Made by a program: the position numbers and the translations under genes. The notes beneath the pieces are model-generated. The model worked only from the letters and a program-made list of their open reading frames with translations. It searched no databases and had not been told where the DNA came from. 64,000 nt of DNA from Amaranthus tricolor (Eukaryota > Streptophyta > Magnoliopsida > Caryophyllales > Amaranthaceae), in assembly GCF_026212465.1 (NCBI RefSeq), contig NC_080047.1:34026007-34090006 (forward strand), written 5' to 3'. Of this stretch, positions 37,328 to 50,757 are shown in pieces; positions within the stretch are counted from its first letter, which is position 1, and each line of letters opens with the position of its first letter.

Positions 37328-38001
37328 ATATTTTTGAAATCTTTGATTGAAGAAAGTTATATTTTTAAATCAAAATTGACAACATATTATTACATTTTTC
37401 AACGTGTGATATCACGAGAATAACGTGAATAGAGTTAGATGATAGATATTATTATTATTATTATCGTCGTTGTTGTTGATTAATTCATTAATTGATGTAT
37501 GGTTGCTAAAAAAAGACCAAGATAAAAAGGGGAACAAATAGTCCACATAGCACAAAAAAGACCTCAAAAGAACTTGAAATAGAATAACAAAAAAACTCTT
37601 TTTCCCATTATTGTGTGTCGTTTAATCAAGTTAGTCGATCATTAAGGTTGTGGAAGTGAAGAAACAGAGCCATGCATGCCCGCTAAAGTCGGTTAAGCTA
37701 CAAATATTTATACATAATCTCTCTCCTTTTATTCATTTTTTTTTATTTTATCATCAATAATCTGCTATAAAATAAAATTAATCTAATTCCATTTTTCATG
37801 CATTAAATTTTTTTTTAGAATATTTTCCAGTCTGATCTCTGAATAATCCAGATTAATTCAATATTTATTGATTAAAATATATTAATGAGAGGGGGAAAAG
37901 ACGGAAAAAAACATCTATGAAGATAAAAACAGGAAATTTGCAGATGCAGTTAGCAAACGAGAAAAAGGGTGCTTCTTTTTCCAAGAAATTGTTCAGATGG
38001 A
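37328..38001. other. Intergenic region and probable promoter/5' UTR of the PRAF gene
   Basis: AT-rich with a short TTATTATTA stretch at about 37,449. No clear TATA box can be chosen. An upstream ATG at 37,997 overlaps the start codon out of frame. Confidence 0.4.
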
Positions 38002-41000
38002 ATGGCAGATCATGTTAGTTATGGCCATTATGACCGTGATATTGACCAAGTAATTTTTATTTTCTCTGTTTACATACATATATATATTTTTATTGTTTAT
38101 TGTTTGATTAAGTTTTATGTTGATTTAAATTGTTGAATAAAATTCCCCTCAAAAAAAGATTGTTTGTCGAGGAACGAACTGAATGGTTGAAGTTCTATAT
38201 ATTTTCATATGTCTCTTCACACGAGAGCCCTTTTGGCCTCATATTTGATATTGTTTATTTCACTTTAAATAAGGAGTGCTTTAGAGATTCGAACCCACAA
38301 TCTCTTGACACGCTAACTTGTGATACAAGGCCAAGAAATGAACTCAATAAAAAGTTAGCTTATAGTTGAACTTGTGAAAGACCCCATAAAATATTATAAC
38401 ACTTTAACATTGTTGTGGTTATTTTTGTATTTTACTCTTGTGTTTATTTGTTGTGACTTTTGTTGCCGTTAATCTTCTTTTGGGTTTTCTATTAAGTATT
38501 GCATTAAGAACAATGGAAGAAATCTGTTGTTTTAGAAGAAATATCTTTAATAAAAGTAATTTTATTGCTTGTAGTAGGCTAGAGGGTAACAAGGGATAAA
38601 TGTAAGGAACTTTTGTCTCATAGTTAAAAATAACTAAATGAAGTAAAGTGAATTATTATAAGTTATTTATTTGGTTTTTTAGTTAATTTATTTATTTTTA
38701 TTGCAGGAAGGAATGGGCTAGGTGAGAATCGAACCCATCATATTTTCTGAAAAGTAGTACTTGCTCTCTAACTGAGACAAGACCCGATTTCCATTTTTTA
38801 AAATTGGAGTGTGCAGCTTAATAAATGTATTCATGTGATATAAAAAATAAAAATAAGAAATAATTTTTTTGATGTGCTTTTGATTTGATAGATTTTTGTA
38901 TAAAAGGTGCAAGTTTTATAAAGTATTTTCCATGAAAACTAACCCAATTTTGATTAATAGCAGTACGTAAATCTTGATAATTTTTTAAAGTTGGTGAGAT
39001 GAGTAATAGTATACTAGTAGTGTAGTAGTATGAGGATAGCAACTCGATCTATCTTAGAGTTAAAACAAGATCGCATCATATTACATAGCCGAATAATAAA
39101 AACTTACAGATTTACTATCATATTACATAGCCGAATAATAAAAACTTACAGATTTACTGAATCAACACGTATGTGAAAGGAAAATTTAGCATTAATAAGC
39201 CAACCTATTTTCTAAATTATATCACCTTTCAATTGTTCTTAAATAATCTCAATTGTTATATGTGTATCGAAATGCACCCAATTTGAATAAATCTGGTGTT
39301 TTAATAGCTAAACTTCGTTTGGAAAAGTAGGAAGATCTATGGAAAAAGAATGTAGATTTAATGTGTTTTAATGCCTAAAAAAAGTTAAATATAAGATAAA
39401 TTATTTAGGATGAGGACTTTTTTAGCGAACACGTGCAATAATGATTATTTTAGAATAACTAAATGGTGAGTTTATAACTGCATTTAAACTAGTTCCGGGT
39501 ATAATTTATGAGAATCATGGGTTAACTTAGTATTATCTTTTGACACGGCCCCAAATGTGTTGTAAAAAGCTTGGTTGAAGGAAGAGGAGGATGTGATGCA
39601 AAGCCTGAATCTCCAACTTCTTGTAATGCTTTGAAAAACAATCGTTGTAGGCATCAAGTTGATCCTATCAATCAAATTTAGGCTATGAGAAAATTCTTTG
39701 GCATGCCAATTATGTTCTTTAATTAGGGACATTTTTCAACCATCTAAGTGTTTTTTATGTGGGAATTTACGGGCTTTATTCTTTATGTGATTGTCCATAG
39801 ATGGTTTCTTTTTTCTTGTTGTGACTTATTTGGTTTCCCCAATTTGTAGGCACTCATTTCTCTGAAGAAAGGTACTCACTTGATCAAGTACAGTAGAAAA
39901 GGGAAGCCCAAGTTTTGCCCATTCCGACTTTCAGCGGTGCATTTTCTTCCATCTTTTCTTTAGTGTGCACAATTAGGATTGCTTCTCTTTATAGATTCAA
40001 TTGTTTAATGATTCAAAATGTTGCCTATCATGTAGAAAATTTTGCATTCGAAATGATTTAAGGATTTTGTATTCATTTCAACATATGTTAAAAGCGTAGT
40101 ATGCTATGTCAAAGTTGCATGATGTTTTGTCAATATGAATTTTTTATGTTTGTTTGTAATGTCAACCAACATATTACAAAGTTATGGAGTATGAACTTTT
40201 GAGTATTATAAAATAAAGGTTTTTCATCAATTACTATTAAGGAACCAACTCAACCAAAAGTTTAAGTTGATGTGGGAACCCCGAGATATGTTATATACTC
40301 TAACACGAAGACCTTTGGGCTAAACGTGTGGATGCAACACAGGCTCTTCTCATACCTGGTGCTGAACATTTCACTTTAAATGAGCGGTGGCTGAGATTCG
40401 TACTCGTGACCTCTTGTCATACTGACTTCTAATACCTTGTCAAGAAACCAACTGAACCAAAAGCTTAAGCTAATGGTTGAAGTCCTAGGATATGTTATAT
40501 ACTCTAACAAGCTGATGGTTGAGGCCTCAAGATATGTTATATACTCTGACAATTACTTAACGGTTACCTGTTGGAAAACTATTGTTGACAATCAAATGAA
40601 AGGACTCGTGATTCGTGTGAAATTCACAGGACGAGATAAATCTAATTTGGTTATCACGTGGAGAAGAAAGAAATTTGAAGCTATCTTTGGTCGAGAAAAT
40701 CATCCCCGGACAAAGAACGGTATACTTCTTTCATTTTGTAATTATTGGTATATGCTATGCGTAGTTAAAGATGTTATTGTTTACTCTCTCAATTTGGTTT
40801 GAATATTTATCCTGTAGGCTGTATTTCGTCGATATTTACGCCCTGAAAAGGATTACTTGTCTTTTTCACTTATATATAATAATGGTGAAAGATCTCTAGA
40901 CCTGGTTAGTTGCACTTCACTCAGTTAGCTTTTTTTAAGTTGTAGCAATTTCATATAAATGAACTATCAAGTGGAACTTTCATAGTTTTCTTTGCTCGAT

Positions 41001-44000
41001 GCTAGATTTGTAAAGATAAAGCAGAAACAGAAGTTTGGCTTGCGGGACTTAAGGCTTTAATTGGCAAACGAAATAGACGCATAGGAAGTGAGATATCTGA
41101 TGTGAGTTTTCCTTGCTTGCACATGTACTTTTTAGTTGCAACATTTGCCCATATAAAGTGAGTTTTTTCGATCAAATGTTGTCCATATAATGTGTATACC
41201 TTTTAGTGATTGCAACGATGTTTTGAAGATGTTTTTTTTTCTTATTTTCAGTTTAGTGATGGCGAATATTTTCAAAGTGCCCGTTCATCTGGTGCAACAT
41301 TAGATTTCACTTCAAGTATACGTGGTAGAACATCTGTAGATTGGAGTAGTTTGACATCAGATGTTGGGTCTGAGCAGGCAAATATGCAACCAAGAGGTAG
41401 CTCAGTAGACGCTTTTCGACTTAGTACAGATGGTTTTCGACTTAGTGTGTCAAGTACTCCAAGTTGTTCAAGTCAAGGTTCAGCCGGACCAGATGACATT
41501 GAATCATTAGGAGATGTTTACGTCTGGGGGGAACTTTGGTCTGAAGGAGGTGTAGCAGATGGATTTGGAAACCCACAGTCAACAAAGATTGATGTATTAA
41601 CTCCGAAACCTTTAGAGTCTAATGTAGTTCTTGATGTACATCAAATAGCTTGTGGGGTTCGTCATGTTGCCCTCGTAACTAGGCAAGGTGAGGTTTTCAG
41701 TTGGGGGGAAGAATCTGGAGGCAGACTTGGTCATGGAATCGAAAGAGATTTCACTCGACCACGCCTTGTTGAATTTCTTGCTCTCACGAACGTGGATTTT
41801 GTTGCTTGTGGTGAATACCATTCATGTGCGGTGTCAACTTCCGGTGATTTATTTACTTGGGGGGATGGTGTTCATCATTCTGGCGTTCTTGGACATGGAA
41901 CTGATGCTAGTCATTGGATTCCAAAACGAGTTTCGGGTGCTTTAGAAGGTCTTCAGATAGTTTCGATTGCTTGTGGCACTTGGCATTCAGCATTGACAAC
42001 TTCAAACGGAAAACTATTCACATTTGGTGATGGAACTTTCGGTGTTCTAGGCCATGGTGATCAAGAAAGTGTTCCTTATCCAAAAGAAGTTCAACAATTG
42101 AGTGGCTTAAAAACAATCAAGGTGGCATGTGGAGTTTGGCATACGGCAGCTATTGTGGAGGTTGTGAGCCCGTCAACTTCTGGTAGCAGCATTTCTTCTC
42201 GAAAGCTCTTCACTTGGGGCGATGGTGATAAATATCGTTTAGGTCATAAAAATAAAGATGCATATCTTTCTCCAACATGCGTATCCGCACTTATTGATTA
42301 CAATTTTCACCAAATAGCATGCGGACATAATTTTACAGTTGCTCTCACAACATCAGGCCATGTATTTACCATGGGCAATTCATCGTATGGACAACTCGGA
42401 AATCCATCTGCTGACGGGAAAGCACCTTGTTTGGTTCAGGATAAATTAGTAGGTGAGTATGTAGAAGAAATTTCATGTGGTGCACATCATGCCGCTGTCC
42501 TTACTTCAAGAAGTGAGGTATATACATGGGGAAAAGGCGCAAATGGAAGACTTGGGCATGGCGATGCAGAAGACCGCAAGAGTCCAACCTTAGTAGAGGC
42601 TTTAAAAGATAGGCTAGTGAAAAGTGTAGCCTGTGGTTCAAATTTCACTGCTGTAATATGCATCCACAAATGGGTTTCAGGTGCTGATCAATCTATATGC
42701 TCAGGATGTCGACAAGCATTTGGTTTTACACGAAAAAGGCATAATTGTTATAACTGCGGTTTAGTGCATTGTCATGCATGTAGTTCTAAAAAAGCTATTA
42801 GAGCAGCTCTTGCGCCTACTCCAAGTAAACCACATCGTGTTTGTGATGCTTGTTACAATAAACTTAAGGCTACAGCCGTTGGAAATGCGTCTGTTTTCAG
42901 CAAGAGACCTACTGCTGCTCCTCGTCGTGCAACGGATAGCACAAGAATCGACAAGACTGAAACACCATCTTCTAAGCTTTTGTTAACCCCTACGACAGAA
43001 CCAGTTAAGTACCTTGAAGTTAAGAGTCAAAGATATGGGGGGAAACTAGAATCTTTCTCTATGGTTCGAGCATCACAAGTGCCTGCATTTCAACAATTGA
43101 AAGATGTTTCATTTCCGAGCTCTATAAATGCTCTACAAACTGCTTTGAGACCAGCTACACCTCCTCCGGCTCCTCCGATTCCTAACAGCACACCAACTCG
43201 ACTATCCACACCATATGCCAGAAGGCCTAGTCCTCCTCGCTCTGGAACTCCTGTTGTGTCTAGAGGTATTGTTGATAGTCTTAAGAAGTCCAATGAAGTT
43301 CTAAGCCAAGAAGTAGCAAAACTTCACAACAATGTATATAAACCCTTCTTTAGATTTGATTTGTTGATCCTAAATGCTGATTTCGGTAAGTAAATCTGTT
43401 ACTTAAATTAGTTTGCTTTCTTTTTAATATCAGCTTAAAAATCTGAAGCAAAAGTGTGACTTCCAAGAAGAGGAGATTCAAAAGTTGCAGAATAATGCTA
43501 GAGAAGCTTCCATGCTTGCTGCAGAGCAATCTTTAAGCTGCAAAGATGCAAAGGAAGTAGTTAATTCCTTCATCGTTCAGGTATTTCTTCTAGTTATGTT
43601 TGATTATTATTGGTCCTTTATTTCAATTGGCTAAAAATTTATAGTTCTTTGATTGCACTTCTTATTTATGTGAAGCTGTAGATGATGTTTATTACCATGC
43701 TTTTTGTTATCACTAACAAGGATAAGGTTGCGTATATCTTACCTGCAAAGATGGGAGCCACTGAATGGCATTGGCGTTTGGAATGTTGATGTCGTGTTTA
43801 GTTATTGTCAAATGCACATTCAACAATTTATGTTTTCTTGTTAGAAATGATTTGTTGTTGGTGTCCAACACAAATAGTTCTCCCTAATTTTATGACCAAC
43901 AAGTTAGATTGGACATTGATTATGTATCTATTACTAACAACCGTAAAATTGCGTACGTGTGACTTAACAAATCCCGTTACACTGGGAGCCACTTAATAGT

Positions 44001-45125
44001 ATTGGAGTAACAAAATGTAATATCCATTGTGAAGTTTACTTCAAATGACTGATTATTAGCATATCTCATTCAGCTGAAGGAGATGGTGGACAAATTTCCA
44101 AGTGAAGTGAGTCAAAGTGACAATCTCAAGGCCATGCACACCCAAATTTTAGCATTAATAGAAGCTAATGAAAATGAAGCATCCAATCCTCAAACTTCCT
44201 CAGCAGTAGAAGAATCACAAGATCATCAGAATCTACAGAGTAGTGAAAACAATGAAGCCCATGATGAAACTTGTACTAGAGGTCATAAGATCATATCTCT
44301 AGACTCAAGTGTATTAGGTGACCTATCAGCATCTTCTGAAAATATGATAGATGATTCCACTAATCAAACACCTTCATCATCTTACACAACAACATCAGAA
44401 CCAGATGCTAAGCATAATGTACAAGATAATTGTGTTCAGGAATCTCAAGAACAATCAAATGACATAGATTCTTCAACTAACCAAAGCTTAGAAGAGAATT
44501 CACAAGCCCATGAATCTAATCCATCATCCTCACTTCATATTGAGACAAGAAGTAATGAAGGAGACGAAATCGGAACATCGTCGAGGCCATCTCAAACTTC
44601 ATCAAGGGGTGATGGATCAAGACAGAGTATTGAACAATTTGAATGTGGAGTTTATGTATCTTTCATTCAACTTCGCAACGGTAATAAAATCTTCAAACGA
44701 GTTAGATTCAGGTAACATCTCTTCAAACCACTCCATAAATGATTTTCTAATTTTCTTGCAAAAACTAGGAGCAGAAAGTTGTGAAAAGATCTATATTTTC
44801 AGTGTTTGGAACCGTTTGATTGCACACAACTATCGATTTTCCTGCACTCATCTCTGCACGTAAAATGAACTAACTCGATTGCCATTTTGTTGTCTTTTAT
44901 GTTACAAAATTTGGTATTAATACAGTTTATAATCAAATGATTTCGGCCATGGTCCATGCTTCCCCTGCATCAGTGCATATAAGTTCATGTATCTCCTTTT
45001 TCTTCCATCTGAGATTAATGTAATCTTGGTGAAAATGTAGAAAAATATTTAAATTTGAGGTTATATATGCCTTGTGGCATACCTAGGTGCCCTCTGATGT
45101 TTGCTAGTGAGGGCATTGGGTTTGA

Positions 45126-45184
<59 letters not shown>

Positions 45185-45709
45185 CCAATTTAGGATCTCA
45201 CATTTATTTTTTTATGATCCACCACTAATATATTCCCTCCGTCACAACGTTTGTTCCACAAGTAAGAAAATATCACAAAACAAATTTTAAACAAGATTCC
45301 AATCCAAATAAAACTAACTAGAATCTACTTCATATAATTGTGCTTGAATTTTCCATATATTTATTCGCAATAAACTAAAGAGAAAAGAAACAGTATTAAA
45401 TTTTGTTTCCTTAGATTATTTAATATGTATTATTATTCTTTTATTTAGATTTACAAATGATTTATTCTTGAATTATGATTATTATTACATGCATTATCAT
45501 CATCCTAGCTTTAACCCCATTGAAAATACCATTTGTGCAGTAAACGAAGATTTTATGAGACACATTTAGCTGAGGAATGGTGGAAACAAAATAGAGAAAG
45601 GTTGCTACGAAAGTACGTTCTTCTATCATCAAATAACGCACATACATCATCTCCCCGACATATTCAACCTTGTCAAGTAGAAGGGGAAAGCAGTGCTAAT
45701 CAACAATGA
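38002..45709 (+). CDS. PRAF: PRAF protein: PH, RCC1 repeats, FYVE zinc finger and BRX domain (9 exons, 1,147 aa)
   Basis: Exons: 38002-38049, 39850-39936, 40630-40719, 40818-40904, 41006-41101, 41252-43333, 43434-43580, 44074-44711, 45541-45709. All junctions are GT-AG and keep frame. Domains: PH spread over exons 2-5 (residues about 17-130), seven-bladed RCC1-type repeats (223-605; repeated GxxxxWGxGxxGxLGHG), FYVE finger (607-675; eight Cys/His ligands, [10 protein letters not shown] core), a proline-rich linker, coiled coil (about 815-890), a Ser/Asn-rich acidic linker, and a C-terminal BRX domain (1063-1117; [20 protein letters not shown]). Known family members bind phosphoinositides and act as small-GTPase exchange factors or polarity/membrane-trafficking proteins. 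The exon 1 start MADHVSYG matches the family. Confidence 0.95.
38050..39849. other. PRAF intron 1 with tRNA-like/SINE-like pieces
   Basis: Two minus-strand pieces carry a B-box-like GGTTCGAATCTC (about 38,290) and GGTTCGATTCTC (about 38,730). The second has an A-box-like TCTCAGTTAGAGAGC upstream. A 50-base direct duplication (ATCATATTACATAGCCGAAT...) lies at about 39,070-39,160. No gene. Confidence 0.45.
40230..40560. repeat. SINE-like repeat in PRAF intron 2
   Basis: Contains AACCAAAAG(C/T)TTAAG(C/T)TGATG twice plus a partial third copy, each followed by GATATGTTATATACTCT, and between them a tRNA-like block on the minus strand (GAGTACGAATCTC at about 40,394). This phrase recurs widely in plant genomes as a dispersed repeat. 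Family assignment is uncertain. Confidence 0.4.
43680..43995. repeat. Two degraded SINE-like tails in PRAF intron 7
   Basis: GATAAGGTTGCGTATATC...GGGAGCCACTGAATGGCATTGG (about 43,721-43,775) and a second, more decayed copy at about 43,935-44,007 share the same order of motifs. The layout resembles 3' parts of plant tRNA-derived SINEs. Confidence 0.4.
44712..45540. other. PRAF intron 8 with AT microsatellite
   Basis: A (AT)n run spans about 45,126-45,183. Next to it, at about 45,235, lies a single Stowaway-like end (TCCCTCCGTCACAACGTTTG) without a partner. Nothing else is visible. Confidence 0.6.
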
Positions 45710-45964
45710 ATATTAATCAATGATGCACCAATTTCTGATGCTTCACTTGTTATTTGATGTCATGACTCACAATACTTGACCCCTTGTACCAATCTTACAA
45801 AATCACTAATTATTCTTCGGATATACTGCACATGACAATTTCTAATATGTATTTTTATGTATTAGGATCATAATTTGATCCTATATTTTCCTTTTTATGA
45901 TTAAGGAAACAAAATTTTGGCATCTAATTAACTAAAAATAATAGTCCTTTTTATGCAAATTATA
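45710..45964. other. PRAF 3' flank
   Basis: AT-rich intergenic sequence with no gene. No strong AATAAA is seen. Confidence 0.4.
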
Positions 45965-46329
45965 CACTTCTTCCAATTTACATAGTTAAAAATTATAAAA
46001 CAAATATTCATAACAACAAATTTTACTCGGTGGCCTGAGGTTTTGGCAAATTTCAGAGAGGTGGCCTAAAGTTTTCATATTTTCACATAGGTGATCTATA
46101 ACTTTAAAGTTTGTTGAAACACTGTTTTGTCCACCAGTATTTAGAGTTTACTGATTGAAATTTAGCAAACTTACAAAGAAGTGTCAAATAGCCATAAAGT
46201 AACCCAGCCAAAAGACAAAATTTTAACATTCTAAATATTACTTGTGTCAATATGAAATTACTAAACATCATAAAATACTCTTTAAATCAAAAAACAAAAA
46301 CATTTTTGCCACCAAACATAAACACTACA

Positions 46330-47880
46330 TTGCTTAAGATTTTGACTTGCCACCACTTGGACCTCTTCCTCTTGCATTTGATTATCCTATCTTGCTACTC
46401 TTTTAAATTGTGACCTTTTTCACATTTTGAACAGTGAATTGAGTTGTTCCTTTTGAATAACTTAAGTTCATCATGTTCTTTTATTCTTATTTTTTTTGGC
46501 CTATGGGGAAGTTTATGTAATGGTGGAGGTTTCAACTTAGGGAGATGTGGCCTATTAACCCAAAGATCATGGCTAGGTGTAGCGTTGATTGAGGTGGCAT
46601 ACACATGATTATAAGCAACCTTGCCAAAATATGGACGGAAGTACTCACAAAGATCACCTCTACGCTCTTTGACACAAGCTCCAACATGCTTACACGGAAT
46701 GTACCGTTCAAGTGAGCTCCATCAATCCCAATAAGAAGTCTACATCCACTTAAGAATCCCTTTGTTGCATGAAAACTAATAAAACATCTTTTGAATTGTA
46801 AGGGCCTATCAATTTTCTTCAAAAGATAATGGGCAAAAAAAAACCGAATTTTTTTCCTACACCTCCTCACAATAAAGCTGGAATTCTTGAAAAAGAGTCC
46901 TCATGCTTGCCATCAATAATCTGTTTTGCTGCCATTCTTACCCTAAACACATGCATTTTAAATGGCACCAAATTAAATCGATTATTTACCAGTTCAGTCA
47001 TTAACTCAATTGATATGCCAGGGATATCTTTGATAGAATTGATCAATTTTTTTGTCAGCCAAGGCACATTTGCGTTTGGGTTTTTAGTGATCCTTTCACA
47101 AGTATGCTCAATGGATAATGTTTTGATCTGAAATGTTACCCTGCTAACCTAGATGCATGAATTCTAAAAGAGCACTTCTTTGGAGGCTTCACTTTAGCTT
47201 TCTTCCTTTATCCACCTTTCGAATTGGTATATGAATGTCCAATTTTCTGTTCACATGATATAATTTCTTTCCTAAAACACGCATCTTCTACCTTGCATTG
47301 GCGCAATATGTAGTGTACCTCCAACTAGAGTTGTACTCCCTGTAAACTTCATAACCTTGTTAAATGTAGCAATCTCATATAGCCTCTAATAACTTCTCCT
47401 TAGTATAAAACAACAATTCTACTTCCAAATGCACCTTATTGTCTGTGTCATATTCAAAATATTTTCCCTTCAAGTAATCTGGGTCTTGCCCTTCCTCATC
47501 ACTACATGTGCTGCATCCAACATCCCATTGTTTATTATCATAACGATCACTAAAGTCATTATCTGCAATATCATTAACATCATTGACTTCCTCTAACGAA
47601 TGTACTACCCATTCATCATCAGTAGAGATATCTAGCATTATTTGGCATATAACCAGAGCCATCACTTTCGGCATACTCCACAACCTCACAACCTCATTAT
47701 ACTTTGTCCTTAAGTCATTTATATAATCCCTCTCAAAATCGTATTCCATATCCAAAAAGTCACCTTCACCGACCTCTATGAATTCATTATGTCTATCAAG
47801 TGGCTCATGAAGCTCAGTTTCAAATGACCTTACTTGTGGTTGGTATATCATTAGGTGTAAACGGGTAAGCTCCAAACTAC
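46330..47880 (-). pseudogene. MURA-like MULE transposase pseudogene
   Basis: Reading on the minus strand, the order is: an acidic N-terminal region (47,875-47,375, ending in a FYTKEKLLEAI segment like the start of the MuDR plant domain), a helical DNA-binding-like part (47,067-46,867), the beginning of the catalytic domain (46,790-46,690, SGCRLLIGIDGAHLNGTF, where D is the first catalytic Asp), and the C-terminal basic segment with a partial zinc knuckle (46,530-46,395, HRPKKIRIKEHDE then CSKC...GH). Much of the catalytic core is missing and stops interrupt all parts. It cannot encode an active transposase. Confidence 0.75.
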
Positions 47881-48934
47881 AATGTAATGTTTCTAAATGA
47901 GGAGATTCAAATGATTGTGGATGGTGTACATATGAAGTTATGTTATGAGCATATTGTGCAAGAAAGACTCAAAGTCACCATCCTGAATCCTCAATTTGAT
48001 CCGATTAGTATAAGCAAATTGGTCAAACATTACTTATAATGTACTATCACTATTTATCTCAACCTTTTCATTTAAATGAGGAGCAATATTAAAAGCTCTT
48101 GCATTCTCAAGCTCCGACACATTCTATCTCTTATGTTCTTGCAAATGTCCCTCCCCCAATAAATCCAACATTTGGTATTCATCCTTATCAATATCCTTTA
48201 TAAGATATTCAGAAGTCTTATAATCAATTATAAGATCAAAGACTCCTTGTTTTAACAAACAAGATATCACTAATACTAAAATAAAGAATGACAATGAAGT
48301 AAAATTACTTTAAAATGACTAAAAATTGAACATGAAGAAGAAAAGAACTCTGTAAAACAAACTCACAATGGCGCACAATACTTCCTAAAAAAATCATACA
48401 GCTTGATATATATTACACTGCAATGAAGTAAAATTTCTTGATTTCAACAAAACACATGACCAGTGATGACTATGTCATCATAAAAGCAAAGTAAACAAAA
48501 AAATGTGAATTACAATAAATTGACAAAAAATTAAACATGAACAAGGGAAAACATGCCATTAATCTATAAAATAAACTAACCCAAATTTAGGAAGAAAATA
48601 CTCACCTCTTTGTAGGAGGGATTCTTCCCCAAGCTTGTTTAGGAGGCATAATAATAATCTTTGATTATAAATTGAAGATAAATGGAGGGCATCAAATTAG
48701 GAACTTGGAGAGACGAAGTGCGATGGAGACCCAAAGATTTTGTAGGAGGGATTCTTCTCCTATTTTGCAAAGGTTAAAAATGACTTTTATCATTAAAAAA
48801 TACTCTCGGTTAGTTTTAAGACATATATAAACGATAAAATATATCTATGTGAGATTTTGTTAGATTTGTCTTATTGTATACTTTTTTTATTATATATATT
48901 TTTTTAATAATTTTTTATGATGTGTATTCCTTCG
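47881..48934. other. MULE 5' non-coding region
   Basis: Sequence upstream of the MURA remnant, with decayed minus-strand coding-like pieces to about 48,240. It then becomes AT-rich. The phrase TGTAGGAGGGATTCTTC occurs twice (48,611 and 48,739). No intact gene. Confidence 0.4.
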
Positions 48935-49096
48935 TGATGATGTCGATTGAGGGGTGCCTCTTTGAAGACCTTTTTCGAGCCGAGAGACTCTTTAACTGCG
49001 CTCTCCACTACGGGTATGAGATGTCGTCGTTCTTCCTTCCCCAAACCCTGATCATAGTTTTTATGAGCGGGATACACTAGGTATGATGATAATGAT
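48935..49096 (+). repeat. SINE-like insertion inside the MULE
   Basis: A GC-richer block ending CCCAAACCCTGATCATAG...GAGCGGGATACACTAGGTATGATGATGAT resembles the 3' ends of tRNA-derived plant SINEs (ACTGGGTATG plus a trinucleotide tail). The 5' tRNA-like head is not clear. Confidence 0.45.
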
Positions 49097-49438
49097 TTAG
49101 AAATATTAAGCTCAAAATTTACTTTCAAATATATACAAAAATAAACAAGAAAAACAAAAAAAAAACAGAGCGAGTATTAAATAAGAGCAAGGGCATTTTA
49201 GTAAACTTCAATTTTTTGTGGCCAAAATTGTGTTGCATCGAACTTAAGAGTTATAGGCCACTCACTTGCAATTATGAAAATCTAGGGCTACAGCTTTGAA
49301 ATTTGCCAAATTCTCGGGCCACCACAGTGAAATATTCACCTGACTAAGTTTTAACTTAAAAATTAAGAATAACATCTAATTATAAATTGAGGATAGTACC
49401 AAAAAATAAACAGGACAACTACATTAAATTAGAGGGAG

Positions 49439-50757
49439 TATATCCTTTTAATATTTTTTCGTTACATCGCAAGATTTTCCTTTGTAGCAGGTAACGAAAA
49501 TATAATGCAAATACAATACAAATTACAAATTACAAATTTGTATCCCCTTGTGTATAGGAATGAAACTCTTTTTTTTGTTGATTACCAAATGGACAGAACA
49601 TTAAAATATAGTTTGCAAAGATATGTGTCACTCGAAAACGTGATCCAAGTTGTAGGCATATGAAAACTTTCTTATTGTAATATTTCTCCAAATAAGGTAC
49701 TAGGAAATATTTTTTAAATTCATAACAAGATATAAATAACTACATCACACACTCAGCACAAAGTATGCAACAATAAGTGATCATATGTTTTGTAGATTAT
49801 AAAATCAAAAAATGAACAGAGTTTATGACTCTTTTTGATTATTCAAATAAAGATGAGAAAACAAGATTTAAGTTTTCCTAAGAGAGGAGAGAAAAATCAG
49901 AAAAAAAAAGAATTTCAACAACCTTTCTCCTACATGCAACTTCCTCTATTTAAAATAGAGATTGCATGCTTTCATTCCATCACTTCAAACATTTAACTGA
50001 CATTATAGTATGTATTTAATGAATGAATATATATCTTTATGTAACCATATTAACTGACAAAAACAATCAGAAAATACTAACAGACACGAACAAATACATT
50101 CGTTCGACTAAACACAACATCGTTTGACCTAACACATCCGCTTGACCAGATCAAGCAATGCCTATTTGGAGCTACTATTTTTCCTTGGCTTTTGTATATT
50201 AAAGCACTTTGACCTTAAGTTGTAACACTTACATGTTTCACTAATTTATATAGTGCTTGATAAATTATACCCTATTATACTTAAAATATCCTAACACAAT
50301 ATACATGTAGAAACAAGCTTATAGCACGGGTTTTGACAAAATTCATACCTTGAAGAGTTTTCTAATACAAAATTTTCATTGTAAAATAAAAATTTCGATC
50401 CTAATTGACATACGATTCAACTATCAAAAATCGGTGAATGATATGATCGTCTGTAGGATCATAATATTCATAAAATCATACGATTTTAATTGAAATAGAG
50501 TATTGATTGGTAGGATCAAAATAAATTTTTATAATCTTATGATCCTATGATCATTCAATACTTTAGAATATGATCCAACAAATATAGTCCGAATTATAAT
50601 TAATTTTTTATGAACTATCATTCGCTAATTTCTTTTTCATACAGTTATAAGTTTGAAATATTTCATCAATATAATAAGTAGTAAAGTTCTTTACTAATAT
50701 GAACTTTTAAAATTATTATTGATTGTTTATCTTTTTTATTGTTAAACAATAAATTTA
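49439..50757. other. Intergenic region left of the Tat element
   Basis: AT-rich, no gene. Around 50,440-50,580 the words TAGGATCATAA, TTATGATCC and CATACGATTTT occur in both orientations and could form a loose hairpin, possibly an old MITE. Confidence 0.35.

Larger units (their letters stand above)
46011..49329 (-). mobile_element. Mutator-like element (MULE), decayed, about 3.3 kb
   Basis: Long imperfect inverted ends: GGTGGCCTGAGGTTTTGGCAAATTTC near 46,029 faces GTGGCCCGAGAATTTGGCAAATTTC on the other strand near 49,320. The 9-base word AAATATTCA occurs at 46,002-46,010 and 49,330-49,338 and is a candidate target duplication, 9 bp being typical for MULEs. The interior encodes MURA-like fragments on the minus strand. 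Confidence 0.7.
45965..49438. mobile_element. Stowaway-like MITE split by a MULE
   Basis: The left end CACTTCTTCCAATTTACATAG at 45,965 and the right end (other strand) CTCCCTCTAATTTAATGTAG at 49,438 are imperfect inverted repeats next to TA. The short AT-rich pieces at 45,965-46,010 and 49,339-49,438 would together make a MITE of about 145 bp around the MULE. Confidence 0.45.

Noticed and set aside
38718..38792. tRNA gene on the minus strand
   Set aside because: Box-like A and B motifs are present, but the arms do not pair into a cloverleaf and no clear anticodon loop is seen; more likely a SINE fragment.
41210..41251. Extra residues before the large PRAF exon
   Set aside because: Intron sequence; a clean acceptor TTTTCAG precedes 41,252 and joins in frame to exon 5.
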